Source of the DNA: Prochlorococcus sp. AG-347-I19
Lineage (GTDB): Bacteria > Cyanobacteriota > Cyanobacteriia > PCC-6307 > Cyanobiaceae
Direction: 5' to 3'
Assembly (NCBI GenBank): GCA_003279105.1
Contig: QCBO01000006.1
Coordinates: 1-64,000, forward strand
DNA: 64,000 nt
Shown here: positions 51,734 through 60,860 of the stretch, piece after piece
Layout of the letters: every line of letters starts with the position of its first letter
Position numbering within the stretch: position 1 is the stretch's first letter
Notes under the pieces: model-generated
Seen by the model: the letters and a program-made list of their open reading frames with translations, nothing else
Databases searched by the model: none
Told to the model about the DNA's origin: nothing
Position numbers and translations under genes: made by a program

Positions 51734-51946
51734 ATGAGGAAGACAGAAATTGAAAATTTAATTAAAGAAAATATTAAAGATACTGCATTGCGTATTTATG
51801 AATTAGATAATGAAGATAGAAAAAGTTTGTTAGCAGAATATAGAGAATGGATTATAAATGATTTAGATTGTGTAGAAGTAATGATGTTGCCTTATGAAGC
51901 TTATACCGACAAATTAGACTCTAATTTCATAGACGATACACTTTAG
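51734..51946 (+). CDS. Hypothetical 70-residue acidic protein
   Basis: I do not recognise this protein. It is 70 residues, acidic, and predicted mostly helical (IENLIKENIKDTALRIYELD, LLAEYREWIINDLDCVEV). It has no membrane segment and no metal motif. The ATG comes 1 base after the recombinase-like stop, so the two are almost certainly co-translated and may interact. Its stop overlaps the convergent hydrolase gene by 4 bp. Confidence 0.7.
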   Translation: MRKTEIENLIKENIKDTALRIYELDNEDRKSLLAEYREWIINDLDCVEVMMLPYEAYTDKLDSNFIDDTL

Positions 51947-52851
51947 TCGTCAATAATATATGTCTTATTAAATTCATATACTTCTTTTGCTATCAATGGT
52001 AGGAAGGAAGTATCTTTGGAATATTCTTCCCCCTCACAAAAAACGACTAACAAAGTTTGTAGAGATTGACTATTAACCCACCAAGCAGAATCATGTCTAA
52101 CTTCGGACATTAATCCTGCTTTACTCCAAAGATTAATGCTTTCTGGTAATCCTGCACCCAAAAAACCATCTACTTGATTAAGAGAATCGTTTTTAAGAAC
52201 AAATTTATTTAAATTTCTTTTTAAAAAACTTCGCAAATTTAAATCATTTTCTTGATAATCAATATGAATCATAATTTCCTCCAAAACCCGAGCAGCTGAA
52301 TCAGAGTTCATAGCGTTTCTATTTTTATTATCGTGTCCATAAAATTCTTTTTCGCGACCAAATGGTTCATCATCCCAAGTCTTCTGACAGCAATTTATAG
52401 GAACCAATTCTTCCCAATTTAAATCGTGTAGCCAATCATTTATTATACTTCTTTGATATTTCCAATTTTCCCATAATTCGCCTTCAATACAAGGTCCACT
52501 CGTTGTTCCAGTAAGTAAATCAATTAAAAAACTTGTTGCATTATTACTGGAAAAAGACAACATTTTCCTTACAGCATCAACAATTTCATCTGTTAATAAT
52601 AAACTTCCTTTTTTAATCCAATAAAATGCAGCAAGGCCATAAACCAACTTGACTATGCTAGCGGGGTAAACCATTTTTTTATTATTAATACCAGTTCCAA
52701 AACCCTTAAATACACTTTTATTTTCACTTTTATAATTAATCCAAGTTATCGAAATATCTTCTCTTGAAAAATCTTTATTATAAGAGCATGCTCTCCCTAA
52801 GATATCATTTAAGGCTAGACCCATCTCTTTACTTAAATAGTAAAAGGACAT
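51943..52851 (-). CDS. Serine hydrolase of the class A beta-lactamase / DD-peptidase fold
   Basis: The 302-residue protein has the active-site SxxK as SIVK (S65-K68), an SxN-like SNN at residues 102-104, and a KxG element in SKAGLMSEVRHD near residue 245. This is the motif order of class A beta-lactamases and penicillin-recognising enzymes. I could not find the ExxLN of true class A lactamases, and no signal peptide is visible, so the substrate is open. M10 (at 52824) is an alternative start that would leave 30 bp to the divergent NlpC/P60 gene. Pairing with a cell-wall hydrolase suggests a peptidoglycan-related role. Confidence 0.8.
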   Translation of the reverse strand: MSFYYLSKEMGLALNDILGRACSYNKDFSREDISITWINYKSENKSVFKGFGTGINNKKMVYPASIVKLVYGLAAFYWIKKGSLLLTDEIVDAVRKMLSFSSNNATSFLIDLLTGTTSGPCIEGELWENWKYQRSIINDWLHDLNWEELVPINCCQKTWDDEPFGREKEFYGHDNKNRNAMNSDSAARVLEEIMIHIDYQENDLNLRSFLKRNLNKFVLKNDSLNQVDGFLGAGLPESINLWSKAGLMSEVRHDSAWWVNSQSLQTLLVVFCEGEEYSKDTSFLPLIAKEVYEFNKTYIIDD

Positions 52852-52854
52852 TGT

Positions 52855-53613
52855 ATGAAAAGTTATAAAAATCCTATCTCACTATTAAAACAAACTAATT
52901 TTTCAAAAACTATTTGGTGGAAATTAAAAGTTAATATTTCTGGATATCAAAATGAAACAGAAGATAAATTAGTTACTGAAATATTTAAGAATAGAATTTT
53001 TAGGCTTATTTATCCAAATATTTCTCAAAAAAACCATAAATTATCAAGAATACTAGTTCAACTATATGAAGATGGTTACATCTGTTGGATAAATTTAGAT
53101 GGATTAATTATTGAGAAATACGAATTGGGAAAACCTGAAAATTCAAAAAAAGAATACTTCTTGATAAAAGATAAAGTTAACTCAATTTTAAAATGGATCA
53201 AGGATCAATCTGAGTTAAATAATGAATACCTTTGGGGAGGTACATTAGGACCCAATTTTGATTGTTCTGGATTAATTCAGACTGCTTTTTTAAAGCATCA
53301 AATTCATATACCTCGAGACTCTTTTCAAATAAAAAGTTTTTGTAAACACCTTTTTTATTACAAAGAATCTTATGCCGATCTACAACCTGGCGATCTTTTA
53401 TTTTTTGGGAATGAAGAAAAATGTGATCATATTGGAATATACAAAGGAGCCGGATTGTATTACCATAGCTCTGGAAAAGATTTTGGCAGAAATGGAATAG
53501 GAATAGATACCCTAAAAAAATCTAATGATAAAATCTCTTTGCATTATAAATCTAAACTAATTTCAGCAGGAAGAGTAGTTAGAAATTATAGATGGGACAC
53601 AACTATACGTTAA
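52855..53613 (+). CDS. NlpC/P60-family cell-wall hydrolase with N-terminal SH3-like domain
   Basis: Residues 115-250 form an NlpC/P60 domain: LWGGTLGPNFDCSGLIQTAF with nucleophile C137, LQPGDLLFFG, DHIGIY with H192, and YYHSSG with H204. The family cleaves gamma-D-Glu-diaminopimelate bonds in peptidoglycan. Residues 22-90 resemble a bacterial SH3 domain. No signal peptide is seen, as is common for related cyanobacterial proteins. Its ATG is only 3 bp from the annotated start of the divergent hydrolase, so the promoters must lie within the coding regions or one start is too long. Confidence 0.88.
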   Translation: MKSYKNPISLLKQTNFSKTIWWKLKVNISGYQNETEDKLVTEIFKNRIFRLIYPNISQKNHKLSRILVQLYEDGYICWINLDGLIIEKYELGKPENSKKEYFLIKDKVNSILKWIKDQSELNNEYLWGGTLGPNFDCSGLIQTAFLKHQIHIPRDSFQIKSFCKHLFYYKESYADLQPGDLLFFGNEEKCDHIGIYKGAGLYYHSSGKDFGRNGIGIDTLKKSNDKISLHYKSKLISAGRVVRNYRWDTTIR

Positions 53614-53678
53614 TTAATAGAGATCACTTTTTTAATTTTAAATTAAATTTAAATATTACTTATTCTTTTATTTAGGAA

Positions 53679-54278
53679 TTAACCAGCAGTCCAAATATTT
53701 TTAATGATGGGCATTATGGTATCTAAGTGCAATGTCCCAACAAGTAACCAAGCAAAAACAGCTCCACCACAGCCTCCTAACCAAAATCCACTTGTAAAAT
53801 CAGCCCAACCAGCTCTTGTAAATAAGTCCTTTGGAGGATTATTAACAGTCGCATCTGGAGGTTGAACATTTGGTGCTTTACCAGGTGCATTGTATAGAAC
53901 AAAAAGTGCTGTCAAAATATGAACAGCTCCAATGGCAGCGAGTAGTCCAGCTGTTAGAGCAAAGTCAGAATTTCTTAATGGGCCAGTCATAGTGAAAGGT
54001 CCGTATAGAAGATATCCAAAAGCTGCTCCAGTTTCTAAACCTCTAAAATTAGGGGAAATACCTTCTCTGTAAAAAGGTAAATTATTTATGAAAGCCTTTG
54101 TAAAATAACCACTGTTAACTGGAGTAGCTAAATTACCAACACAAGGATCAGCAACTGTTTTTACTGCCCATTGTTGTGCTACGCCAATATCATTTGGTTG
54201 TACAGAAGTATCTATGTATTTCTCATCAAACTTAATAGAACTTGTTGATTCTGAGAATGATTTTTGAAAGTCGCTCAT
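53679..54278 (-). CDS. psaL: Photosystem I subunit XI
   Basis: PsaL is the thylakoid subunit at the centre of PSI trimers. The 199-residue product has [40 protein letters not shown]-type sequence (about 50-85) and membrane helices including [21 protein letters not shown] and [17 protein letters not shown]. It is longer at the N-terminus (about 40 residues) than many PsaL proteins, as known for Prochlorococcus. It lies 27 bp downstream of psaI on the same strand. Confidence 0.96.
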   Translation of the reverse strand: MSDFQKSFSESTSSIKFDEKYIDTSVQPNDIGVAQQWAVKTVADPCVGNLATPVNSGYFTKAFINNLPFYREGISPNFRGLETGAAFGYLLYGPFTMTGPLRNSDFALTAGLLAAIGAVHILTALFVLYNAPGKAPNVQPPDATVNNPPKDLFTRAGWADFTSGFWLGGCGGAVFAWLLVGTLHLDTIMPIIKNIWTAG

Positions 54279-54305
54279 TTTTTTAATAGTTTAGTGTTTG
54301 ATAAT

Positions 54306-54419
54306 TTATTCAGTTGCTGTAATTAATCTTCCAATCAATACGATGAAAACAGCAGGCATTGCTATACCAATTAATGGAACAAAAATTGAGGGTAAAAGAC
54401 TTGGTAAATCAGATGGCAT
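54306..54419 (-). CDS. psaI: Photosystem I subunit VIII
   Basis: The 37-codon frame runs from ATG 54417-54419 to TAA 54306-54308. It encodes MPSDLPSLLPSIFVPLIG, then IAMPAVFIVLIGRLITATE, a single membrane helix with the PSIFVPLIGxxxPA pattern of PsaI. PsaI stabilises PsaL in the PSI complex. Order and spacing (27 bp) indicate a psaI-psaL operon. Confidence 0.93.
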   Translation of the reverse strand: MPSDLPSLLPSIFVPLIGIAMPAVFIVLIGRLITATE

Positions 54420-54518
54420 AGTTCTTTAAACATCTTTAAACACTCTAGTATTTATCTGCGAAATAGTGTTAATTTTATTACTGGATGATATAAAAATTAT
54501 TAACTTTTTACATGTAAA

Positions 54519-54725
54519 ATTTTTTTCGCAATTGTACTAATTATTTTTATAGGAATATTACTACTAGTTTTCAAAAAAAGACGCTTTAAAAAATTAATAA
54601 ATAAAAGGAATTTATTATATCCTTTTAAATTAAACAAAAATAATAACCTTTCATCTAATGAAAATAGTTTTTCATACAATCACGAAGAAAAAAATTACTC
54701 TATATTTTATAAAAATTCTCAATGA
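54519..54725 (+). pseudogene. Possible small membrane-protein frame lacking a standard start
   Basis: A plus-strand frame is open from 54504 to the TGA at 54723-54725. The conceptual product, read from ATT at 54519, has a clear hydrophobic helix (IFFAIVLIIFIGILLLVF). A basic KKRRFKKLINKR stop-transfer segment and a polar tail follow, as expected for a small membrane protein. No ATG, GTG or TTG precedes the helix in frame. It may be a decayed gene, a gene with a rare start such as ATT or ATA, or chance. A second small frame starts 6 bp later. Confidence 0.3.
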
Positions 54726-54731
54726 AATAAA

Positions 54732-54878
54732 ATGTTAAGTCTTTTTCAGGGTAATACAGAAAATATATTAAAGGCATTAAAAATTGCAGAAGAATTGACT
54801 GATAAATCAACATTACCAATTTTAAGAAAAGGCTTAAGAGATATTTCTCCTGAAGTTGTGGAGATTTCAGCTTTATAA
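54732..54878 (+). CDS. Hypothetical 48-residue protein
   Basis: An ATG at 54732 opens a 48-codon frame ending TAA at 54876-54878. The product (MLSLFQGNTENILKALKIAEE ending in SPEVVEISAL, with LTDKSTLPILRKGLRDI between) is amphipathic and helical-looking, with plausible codon use for this AT-rich genome. I do not recognise it. No good ribosome-binding site precedes it, and it is only 6 bp downstream of a start-less membrane-type frame. It fills the otherwise empty gap between psaI and the glycosyltransferase. Confidence 0.45.
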   Translation: MLSLFQGNTENILKALKIAEELTDKSTLPILRKGLRDISPEVVEISAL

Positions 54879-54900
54879 ATAAGAAAGTTCAGGTAAAAAA

Positions 54901-55863
54901 TCAATTTTGATTAGTACTGCTTTTTGATCTAATTCTGTAAATTGGACGACTTTGACTTTCATGATATGTCCTGATTAAAAGTTCACTTAATAATCCAAAG
55001 CTAAATAATTGAACACCAGCAATTCCTAATATTAATGCAAACATTAACAACGGACGATTTCCAATATCCTCACCCATTATTTTTAAAACTATCAAATAAG
55101 AACTCATCACAAGGCTAATGAAAATACTTATAATTCCAACAAAACCAAATCCATACATTGGTCTTGTTAAAAATTTAGTCATAAACCAAACAGTAAGTAA
55201 ATCCATTAAAACTCTAAAAGTTCTATCTATTCCATATTTACTAGTTCCATATTGCCTGCTTCTATGATTTACTTTAATTTCTTTGATTCTTGCACCTTCA
55301 ATATTTGCTAAAACGGGCAGAAACCTGTGAAGTTCACCATACAACTTAATATCATCTATTATTTCTTTTTTAAAAGCCTTTAATGAACATCCATAATCAT
55401 GTAACTTCAAACCTGTTACGTAAGCTATTAATTTATTCGCTATTTTTGATGGTATCTTTCTATTAATTAATTTATCTTTTCTGTCAAATCTCCAGCCACA
55501 AATCAAATCGTACCCATTATTAATTTCCGAAATTAATGTAGGAATATCATTTGGATCATTCTGTAAATCACCATCCAAAGTAATGATAATATCACCTTTA
55601 GAATTATCAAAGCCAGCTGACATTGCTGCAGTTTGCCCATAATTCTTGCGAAGGGAAATTAATGACAATTCTTTAATTTTGAGAGTTAGTTCTTTCAAGA
55701 TTTGAAAAGTATCATCTTTAGAACCATCATTGACAACAATCAATTCAAAATTAAATTCATGAAATGACATTACATTTATAACTTCATCCAATAAAAAACC
55801 AATACTCTCACTTTCGTTGTAAACAGGGATAATAATAGAAATTAGTTGTTTTATATCTGACAT
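54901..55863 (-). CDS. Family 2 glycosyltransferase, polyprenyl-phosphate (DPM1/GtrB) type
   Basis: The 320-residue protein has a GT-A domain with LISIIIPVYNESESIGFLL, LIVVNDGSKDDTFQIL, ITLDGDLQNDPNDIP (DxD) and YGCSLKAFKKEI. Two C-terminal membrane helices follow (about 233-256 and 270-293). This is the layout of enzymes that put a sugar onto undecaprenyl or dolichyl phosphate in the membrane. Such lipid-linked sugars are donors for GT39-type enzymes like the one at 28351. It lies between the small frames and psaB; its promoter must be within 55864-55920. Confidence 0.87.
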   Translation of the reverse strand: MSDIKQLISIIIPVYNESESIGFLLDEVINVMSFHEFNFELIVVNDGSKDDTFQILKELTLKIKELSLISLRKNYGQTAAMSAGFDNSKGDIIITLDGDLQNDPNDIPTLISEINNGYDLICGWRFDRKDKLINRKIPSKIANKLIAYVTGLKLHDYGCSLKAFKKEIIDDIKLYGELHRFLPVLANIEGARIKEIKVNHRSRQYGTSKYGIDRTFRVLMDLLTVWFMTKFLTRPMYGFGFVGIISIFISLVMSSYLIVLKIMGEDIGNRPLLMFALILGIAGVQLFSFGLLSELLIRTYHESQSRPIYRIRSKSSTNQN

Positions 55864-55920
55864 TTATATTTGATAATGTTTATATAATTTTAACTTAATT
55901 TAGAACGTTAAAATTAAACA

Positions 55921-55948
55921 AAAAAAATCACCACATGTGTGGTGATTT
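55921..55948 (-). terminator. Intrinsic terminator of psaA-psaB
   Basis: A perfect inverted repeat with 11-bp arms at 55925-55935 and 55938-55948 surrounds a 2-base centre. It contains CACATGTG, so the real loop would be about 4 bases. In the minus-strand transcript the hairpin is followed by seven U residues and then GUUUAAUUUU. It begins 19 bp after the psaB stop. This is the classic form of a factor-independent terminator, and it also separates psaAB from the glycosyltransferase downstream. Confidence 0.85.
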
Positions 55949-55966
55949 AAATTATTTAAGAAAAAT

Positions 55967-58195
55967 TTAACCAAACTTACCTGAAGTTGATGCAATAACA
56001 AATGCTCCGAATGTAAGAATGTTTCCAATCGTGAAATGTGCTAATCCAACTAATCTAGCTTGAACAATTGAGAGTGCAACTGGCTTGTCTCTCCAGCCAA
56101 CAAGATTAGCTATTGGAGTACGCTGATGTGCCCAAACTAATGTTTCAATTAACTCTTGCCAGTAACCACGCCATGATATTAGGAACATGAAACCAGTAGC
56201 CCAAACTAAGTGGCCAAATAGGAACATCCAAGCCCAAGGAGATAAGGAGTTTACTCCGAATGGATTATATCCGTTGATAAGCTGAGCAGAATTTAACCAG
56301 AGATAATCTCTGAACCAACCCATTAGATAAGTTCCTGATTCATTAAATTGTGCTACATTACCTTGCCATATTGCTAGATGTTTCCAATGCCAGTAGAAAG
56401 TAACCCATGCTATTAAATTTAATGCCCAGAACATGGCTAAGTACATAGCATCCCAAGATGAACTATCGCAAGTACCTCCACGTCCAGGACCATCACAAGG
56501 GAATGCATAACCTAGATCTTTCTTATCAGGAATTAATTTTGTTCCTCTAGCATCAAGTGCACCTTTGATAAGGATTAAAGCAGTTGTATGAAGACCTAAA
56601 GCGATAGCATGGTGAACTAAAAAATCTGCAGGACCTATAGGTAAGAAAGCGCTTAATGCATCTTGTCTATTGATAAGATCCATCCAGTAATGATTACCTG
56701 GTAATGAATTAGCCGCGAGACTTGCTGAACTTGTAGGATCAGATAATAGAGCATTAAAGCCGTACATCATCTTACCTTGAGCTGCTTGAACAAATTGAGC
56801 AAATACTGGCTCAATTAGAATTTGCTTTTCAGGATTACCAAAAGCTACAACTACATCGTTATGAACATAAATTCCTAGAGTATGGAATCCAAGCAACATC
56901 GTTACCCAACTAAGGTGGCTTATCAAAGCTTCCTTTGTGCCAAGAACTCTTGCTAATACATTGTCTTTATTTAGTTCTGGATCGTAATCTCTCACAAAGA
57001 AAATAGCTCCGTGTGCAAATGCACCAACCATCAAAAACATTGCTATGTACTGATGATGGCTATATAAAGCAGATTGTGTAGTGTAGTCCCTAGCAATAAA
57101 AGCGTAAGAAGGAAGTGCACCCATATGTTGAGCTACAAGAGAAGTTGCTACTCCAAGTGATGCTAATGCTAGTCCAAGTTGGAAATGTAATGAATTATTT
57201 ACAGTTTCGTATATACCATCATGATTAATTCCGAAACTACCTTTATGGGGATCATTTGGGTGTCTAGTATTATGAGCTTCTGTAATTTCTTTGAGGCTAT
57301 GGCCAATACCAAAAGTATTTCTATACATATGACCAGCAATTACAAAAACTGTACCGATTGCAATATGGTGATGAGCAATATCAGTAAGCCATAATGCTTC
57401 ACTTTGAGGATGAAGACCTCCTAAGAAAGTAAATATTGCTGTTCCAGCTCCTTCAGTTGTTCCAAATACTTGATCTAGAGAATCAGGATTTTGTGCATAT
57501 GCTCCCCAGTTTAAAGTAAAGAAAGGAGCTAATCCTGCAGGGTGTGGAAGTACTGTTAACCAATTATCCCAGCCTACATGCTGTCCTCTTGATTCAGGTA
57601 TTGCAACATGAACTAAATGACCTGTCCAAGCGATACTACTAAAACCAAATAAAACAGCTAGGTGATGATTTAATCTTGACTCTGCATTTTTAAACCAGGC
57701 TAAAGAAGGTCTGAATTTTGGTTGTAGGTGTAACCAACCAGCAAATAAAGTCCAACAAGCAAGAATACTCATAAATATTGATGCTTGGAAAAGTTGCTCG
57801 TTAGTTCTCATTCCAATTGTGTACCACCAATGGTATAGACCTGAATAAGCAATATTTACTGGACCGCTTGCTCCGGCTTGTGTCATTGCTTCTGTGATAC
57901 CAGAACCAAAATGAGGGTCCCAAATAGCATGAGCGATAGGGCGAACATGAGTTGGATCCAGCACAAATTGCTCAAAGTTACCCTGCCAAGCAATATGAAA
58001 TAAGTTACCAGCTACCCAAAGAGCAATTATTGCTAGATGTCCAAAATGTGTAGAGAATAACTTCTGATAAAGTTTTTCTTCAGTCATACCATCATGACTT
58101 TCAAAGTCATGAGCGGTAGCTATTCCGTACCATATTCGTCGTGTTGTGGGGTCCTGAGCTAGACCCTGGTTAAATGATGGAAATTTTGTTGCCAT
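55967..58195 (-). CDS. psaB: Photosystem I P700 apoprotein A2
   Basis: PsaB forms the PSI reaction-centre heterodimer with PsaA, binding P700, the electron-transfer chlorophylls, phylloquinone and half of the F_X cluster. The 742-residue product has 11 predicted membrane helices, many chlorophyll-ligating His, and [19 protein letters not shown], whose two Cys ligate F_X. Length is standard. It begins 27 bp after psaA and ends just before a strong terminator. Confidence 0.98.
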   Translation of the reverse strand: MATKFPSFNQGLAQDPTTRRIWYGIATAHDFESHDGMTEEKLYQKLFSTHFGHLAIIALWVAGNLFHIAWQGNFEQFVLDPTHVRPIAHAIWDPHFGSGITEAMTQAGASGPVNIAYSGLYHWWYTIGMRTNEQLFQASIFMSILACWTLFAGWLHLQPKFRPSLAWFKNAESRLNHHLAVLFGFSSIAWTGHLVHVAIPESRGQHVGWDNWLTVLPHPAGLAPFFTLNWGAYAQNPDSLDQVFGTTEGAGTAIFTFLGGLHPQSEALWLTDIAHHHIAIGTVFVIAGHMYRNTFGIGHSLKEITEAHNTRHPNDPHKGSFGINHDGIYETVNNSLHFQLGLALASLGVATSLVAQHMGALPSYAFIARDYTTQSALYSHHQYIAMFLMVGAFAHGAIFFVRDYDPELNKDNVLARVLGTKEALISHLSWVTMLLGFHTLGIYVHNDVVVAFGNPEKQILIEPVFAQFVQAAQGKMMYGFNALLSDPTSSASLAANSLPGNHYWMDLINRQDALSAFLPIGPADFLVHHAIALGLHTTALILIKGALDARGTKLIPDKKDLGYAFPCDGPGRGGTCDSSSWDAMYLAMFWALNLIAWVTFYWHWKHLAIWQGNVAQFNESGTYLMGWFRDYLWLNSAQLINGYNPFGVNSLSPWAWMFLFGHLVWATGFMFLISWRGYWQELIETLVWAHQRTPIANLVGWRDKPVALSIVQARLVGLAHFTIGNILTFGAFVIASTSGKFG

Positions 58196-58222
58196 TGAAT
58201 TAAAAAGGTAAAGATCAGGTTA

Positions 58223-60526
58223 TTAGCCCAGCCCGAAAAGGCGAGCATGGAAGAAAGCCCATGTGGTAGCAATACCTCCGACAAGGAAGTGTGTCACGCC
58301 TACTGCACGTCCCTGGGTAATAGATAGAGCTCGAGGTTGAATGGTTGGTGCAACCTTTAGTTTATTGTGTGCCCAAACAATTGATTCGAACAATTCTTGC
58401 CAATATCCTCTTCCACTGAAAAGAAACATTAAACTGAACGCCCATATAAAGTGAGCTCCTAAGAACATAAGACCATACATACTTATTGATTGACCATAAC
58501 TTGTTAATACTTGAGAAGCTTGAGCCCAAAGGAAATCTCTAAGCCAACCATTGATAGTAATTGAACTTTGTGCGAAATTACCACCAGTGAGTCCCCAAAC
58601 ATCACTCTGCATTTTCCAGGAGAAGTGGAAAATAACTATTGATAAACAGTTATACATCCAGAAGAGAGCCAAGAAAACGTGATCCCATGAAGAAACTTGA
58701 CATGTACCACCTCTTCCAGGACCATCACAAGGGAATCTAAATCCTAAAGAAGCTTTATCGGGGATCAATCTTGAACTTCTTGCATAAAGCACTCCTTTGA
58801 GAAGTATCAAAACAGTTACATGGATTTGGAAAGCATGAATATGATGAATCATTAAATCAGCTGTTCCTAATGGAATTGGCGCGATAGCAACCTTTCCACC
58901 AACTTCTACTAAACTTCCATTAAAAACTTCACTTAAAGCTTTGTGAGGTAAAGCTTCTGCAGTACCTGCTAAAAGAGAAGTTCCAACAGCAGATGCTTGA
59001 ATACTCTGTACCCATTGAGCAAAAATTGGTTGAAGCTGGATTGCAGAATCACTAAACATATCTTGTGGTCTACCCAAAGCTCTCATAGTATCGTTATGAA
59101 TATAGAGTCCAAAACTATGGAATCCTAACCACATACATACCCAGTTCAAGTGACTGATTAAAGCATCTCTTGCCTTAAGAATTCTGTCTAATACATTATC
59201 GATATGTTTTGCTGGATCATAATCTCTAACCATTGCAATTCCAGCATGCGCACCTGCTCCTACTATGAATAATCCACCTATCCACATGTGATGGGTAAAT
59301 AATCCAAGAACTGTCATATAGTCAGTAGCTATATAAGGATATGGAGGCATCGCATACATATGATGAGATACAAGTATGCTTATAGATCCAAGCATCGCTA
59401 GGTTTACTGATAGCTGAGCATGTCTACTTTCTGCCATGAACTCAAAAAGACCTTGATGACCTTTAGGAGCGGGGAACAATATTGGGTCTCCTTGTTGCGA
59501 ATCTAATATTTCTTTCATACTATGACCAATACCATAATTGGTTCTGTACATATGACCACCGATTATTGCTATTACACCAAAAGCTAAATGATGATGTGAA
59601 ACATCAGTCATCCACAAGCTTCCTGTCACAGGGTTAAGTCCACCTTTGAAAGTAAGAAAGTCTGAGAAAGCTAACCAATTTAAACTAAAGAAATTGCCTG
59701 TACCACTTGCTAATCCTGGAAATATCTGACCGATAATTTGTGGATCGCAGAGTTGATGCGGCATAGGCATATCTGCAATAGTTGCTATTTCTTTGCCATT
59801 AATAACTAAAGGAGAGCCTGCATCAATTGCATCTAAAAGAGCTGCGGTAGGGGCTCCAATATGAATACAATGACCAGCCCATGCTAAAGATCCTAGCCCT
59901 ACTAAACCAGCTATATGGTGATTAAGCATAGACTCAATATCTTGAAACCACTCCATTTTTGGAGCTGCTTTATGATAATGAAAAATTCCAGCATGTAGCA
60001 TAAGTGCAGCCATTACTACAGCACCTATTGCTAAAGCCATCAGTTCACTCTCATTAGTGATTCCCCATGCTCGCCACATGTGAAATATTCCTGAACTAAT
60101 TTGAATACCGTTGTAATTAGCACCAAGATCAGCATTAAGCATTTCTTGACCAACGATTGCCCATACTTGCTGAGCTCCGGGTTTAACATGAGTTGGATCA
60201 GCTAACCAACCTGAATAATTAGAAAATCTTGCTCCATGGAAAAAAGCAGCACTCATCCATATAAAAATGACTGCAAGATGTCCAAAATGAGCTGAAAAGA
60301 TTTTTCTTGTTGCTTCTTCAGCATCGCCTGTATGCACATCGAAATCATGTGCATCAGCATGCAAATTCCAGATCCAAGTTGTAGTTTTTGGACCTTTAGA
60401 TAATTTACTTGACCAGAAACCTGGCTTATCTAATTTGGCAAAATCAATAGGTCTTGGATCGGCCTTGACAGGATCTTCCAAAACTTTTTTGTTTTTTTCT
60501 CCACTTTCTGGTGGGCTGATGGTCAT
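58223..60526 (-). CDS. psaA: Photosystem I P700 apoprotein A1
   Basis: PsaA is the other reaction-centre core subunit. The 767-residue protein has the conserved [20 protein letters not shown] start, 11 membrane helices and [19 protein letters not shown] with the F_X cysteines. The ATG is preceded by GAGGTG about 6-11 bases upstream, an unusually good ribosome-binding site for this genome, which fits very high expression. It leads the psaA-psaB operon, divergent from the cbiG-cobJ fusion. Confidence 0.98.
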   Translation of the reverse strand: MTISPPESGEKNKKVLEDPVKADPRPIDFAKLDKPGFWSSKLSKGPKTTTWIWNLHADAHDFDVHTGDAEEATRKIFSAHFGHLAVIFIWMSAAFFHGARFSNYSGWLADPTHVKPGAQQVWAIVGQEMLNADLGANYNGIQISSGIFHMWRAWGITNESELMALAIGAVVMAALMLHAGIFHYHKAAPKMEWFQDIESMLNHHIAGLVGLGSLAWAGHCIHIGAPTAALLDAIDAGSPLVINGKEIATIADMPMPHQLCDPQIIGQIFPGLASGTGNFFSLNWLAFSDFLTFKGGLNPVTGSLWMTDVSHHHLAFGVIAIIGGHMYRTNYGIGHSMKEILDSQQGDPILFPAPKGHQGLFEFMAESRHAQLSVNLAMLGSISILVSHHMYAMPPYPYIATDYMTVLGLFTHHMWIGGLFIVGAGAHAGIAMVRDYDPAKHIDNVLDRILKARDALISHLNWVCMWLGFHSFGLYIHNDTMRALGRPQDMFSDSAIQLQPIFAQWVQSIQASAVGTSLLAGTAEALPHKALSEVFNGSLVEVGGKVAIAPIPLGTADLMIHHIHAFQIHVTVLILLKGVLYARSSRLIPDKASLGFRFPCDGPGRGGTCQVSSWDHVFLALFWMYNCLSIVIFHFSWKMQSDVWGLTGGNFAQSSITINGWLRDFLWAQASQVLTSYGQSISMYGLMFLGAHFIWAFSLMFLFSGRGYWQELFESIVWAHNKLKVAPTIQPRALSITQGRAVGVTHFLVGGIATTWAFFHARLFGLG

Positions 60527-60556
60527 CTAGCACCTCGAAAATAATTGACATTAAAG

Positions 60557-60568
60557 CCGATTGATCGG
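60557..60568 (-). promoter_or_regulatory. Inverted repeat in the psaA leader (CCGAT-TG-ATCGG)
   Basis: A 12-bp element with 5-bp arms sits 31-42 bp upstream of the psaA ATG. A TATGAT-like -10 candidate on the minus strand lies at 60587-60592, which would put this element in the first transcribed bases of the leader. It could be an operator or a short 5' hairpin that stabilises the mRNA. No regulator can be named from sequence. Confidence 0.35.
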
Positions 60569-60602
60569 ATCTTGAACCTATTTTTAATCATAATGTTCAA
60601 GA

Positions 60603-60635
60603 AAACGAATCCTTCGGAACTTTAGATATTCGTTT
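60603..60635 (-). promoter_or_regulatory. Inverted repeat upstream of psaA promoter (AAACGAAT / ATTCGTTT)
   Basis: Eight-base arms AAACGAAT (60603-60610) and ATTCGTTT (60628-60635) are separated by 17 bases, just upstream of the candidate psaA -10 box. Further out, GTAACA (60676-60681) and TGTTAC (60696-60701) form another pair, loosely like half-sites of light-response (HLR1) elements bound by RpaB, but the match is partial. The rest of 60527-60860 is AT-rich, with no gene visible. Confidence 0.3.
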
Positions 60636-60860
60636 CAAAAATAATAGGGCAAAGATTCTTTCGTTATGCATTAACGTAACAAATGTTCTAATGATTGTTA
60701 CTATATGAATATTTTGTTAAATTCTAGTCTATGACTAAATTATGAGTATTTTTACTCAAATTTTATGTAAATTTCTTAAATTTTTTTTTATATTTCAAAG
60801 AGAATTTTTTAAATCCAGCGACAGGATATAATTTCAAAGTTACTATCAATAGTTTCTAAT

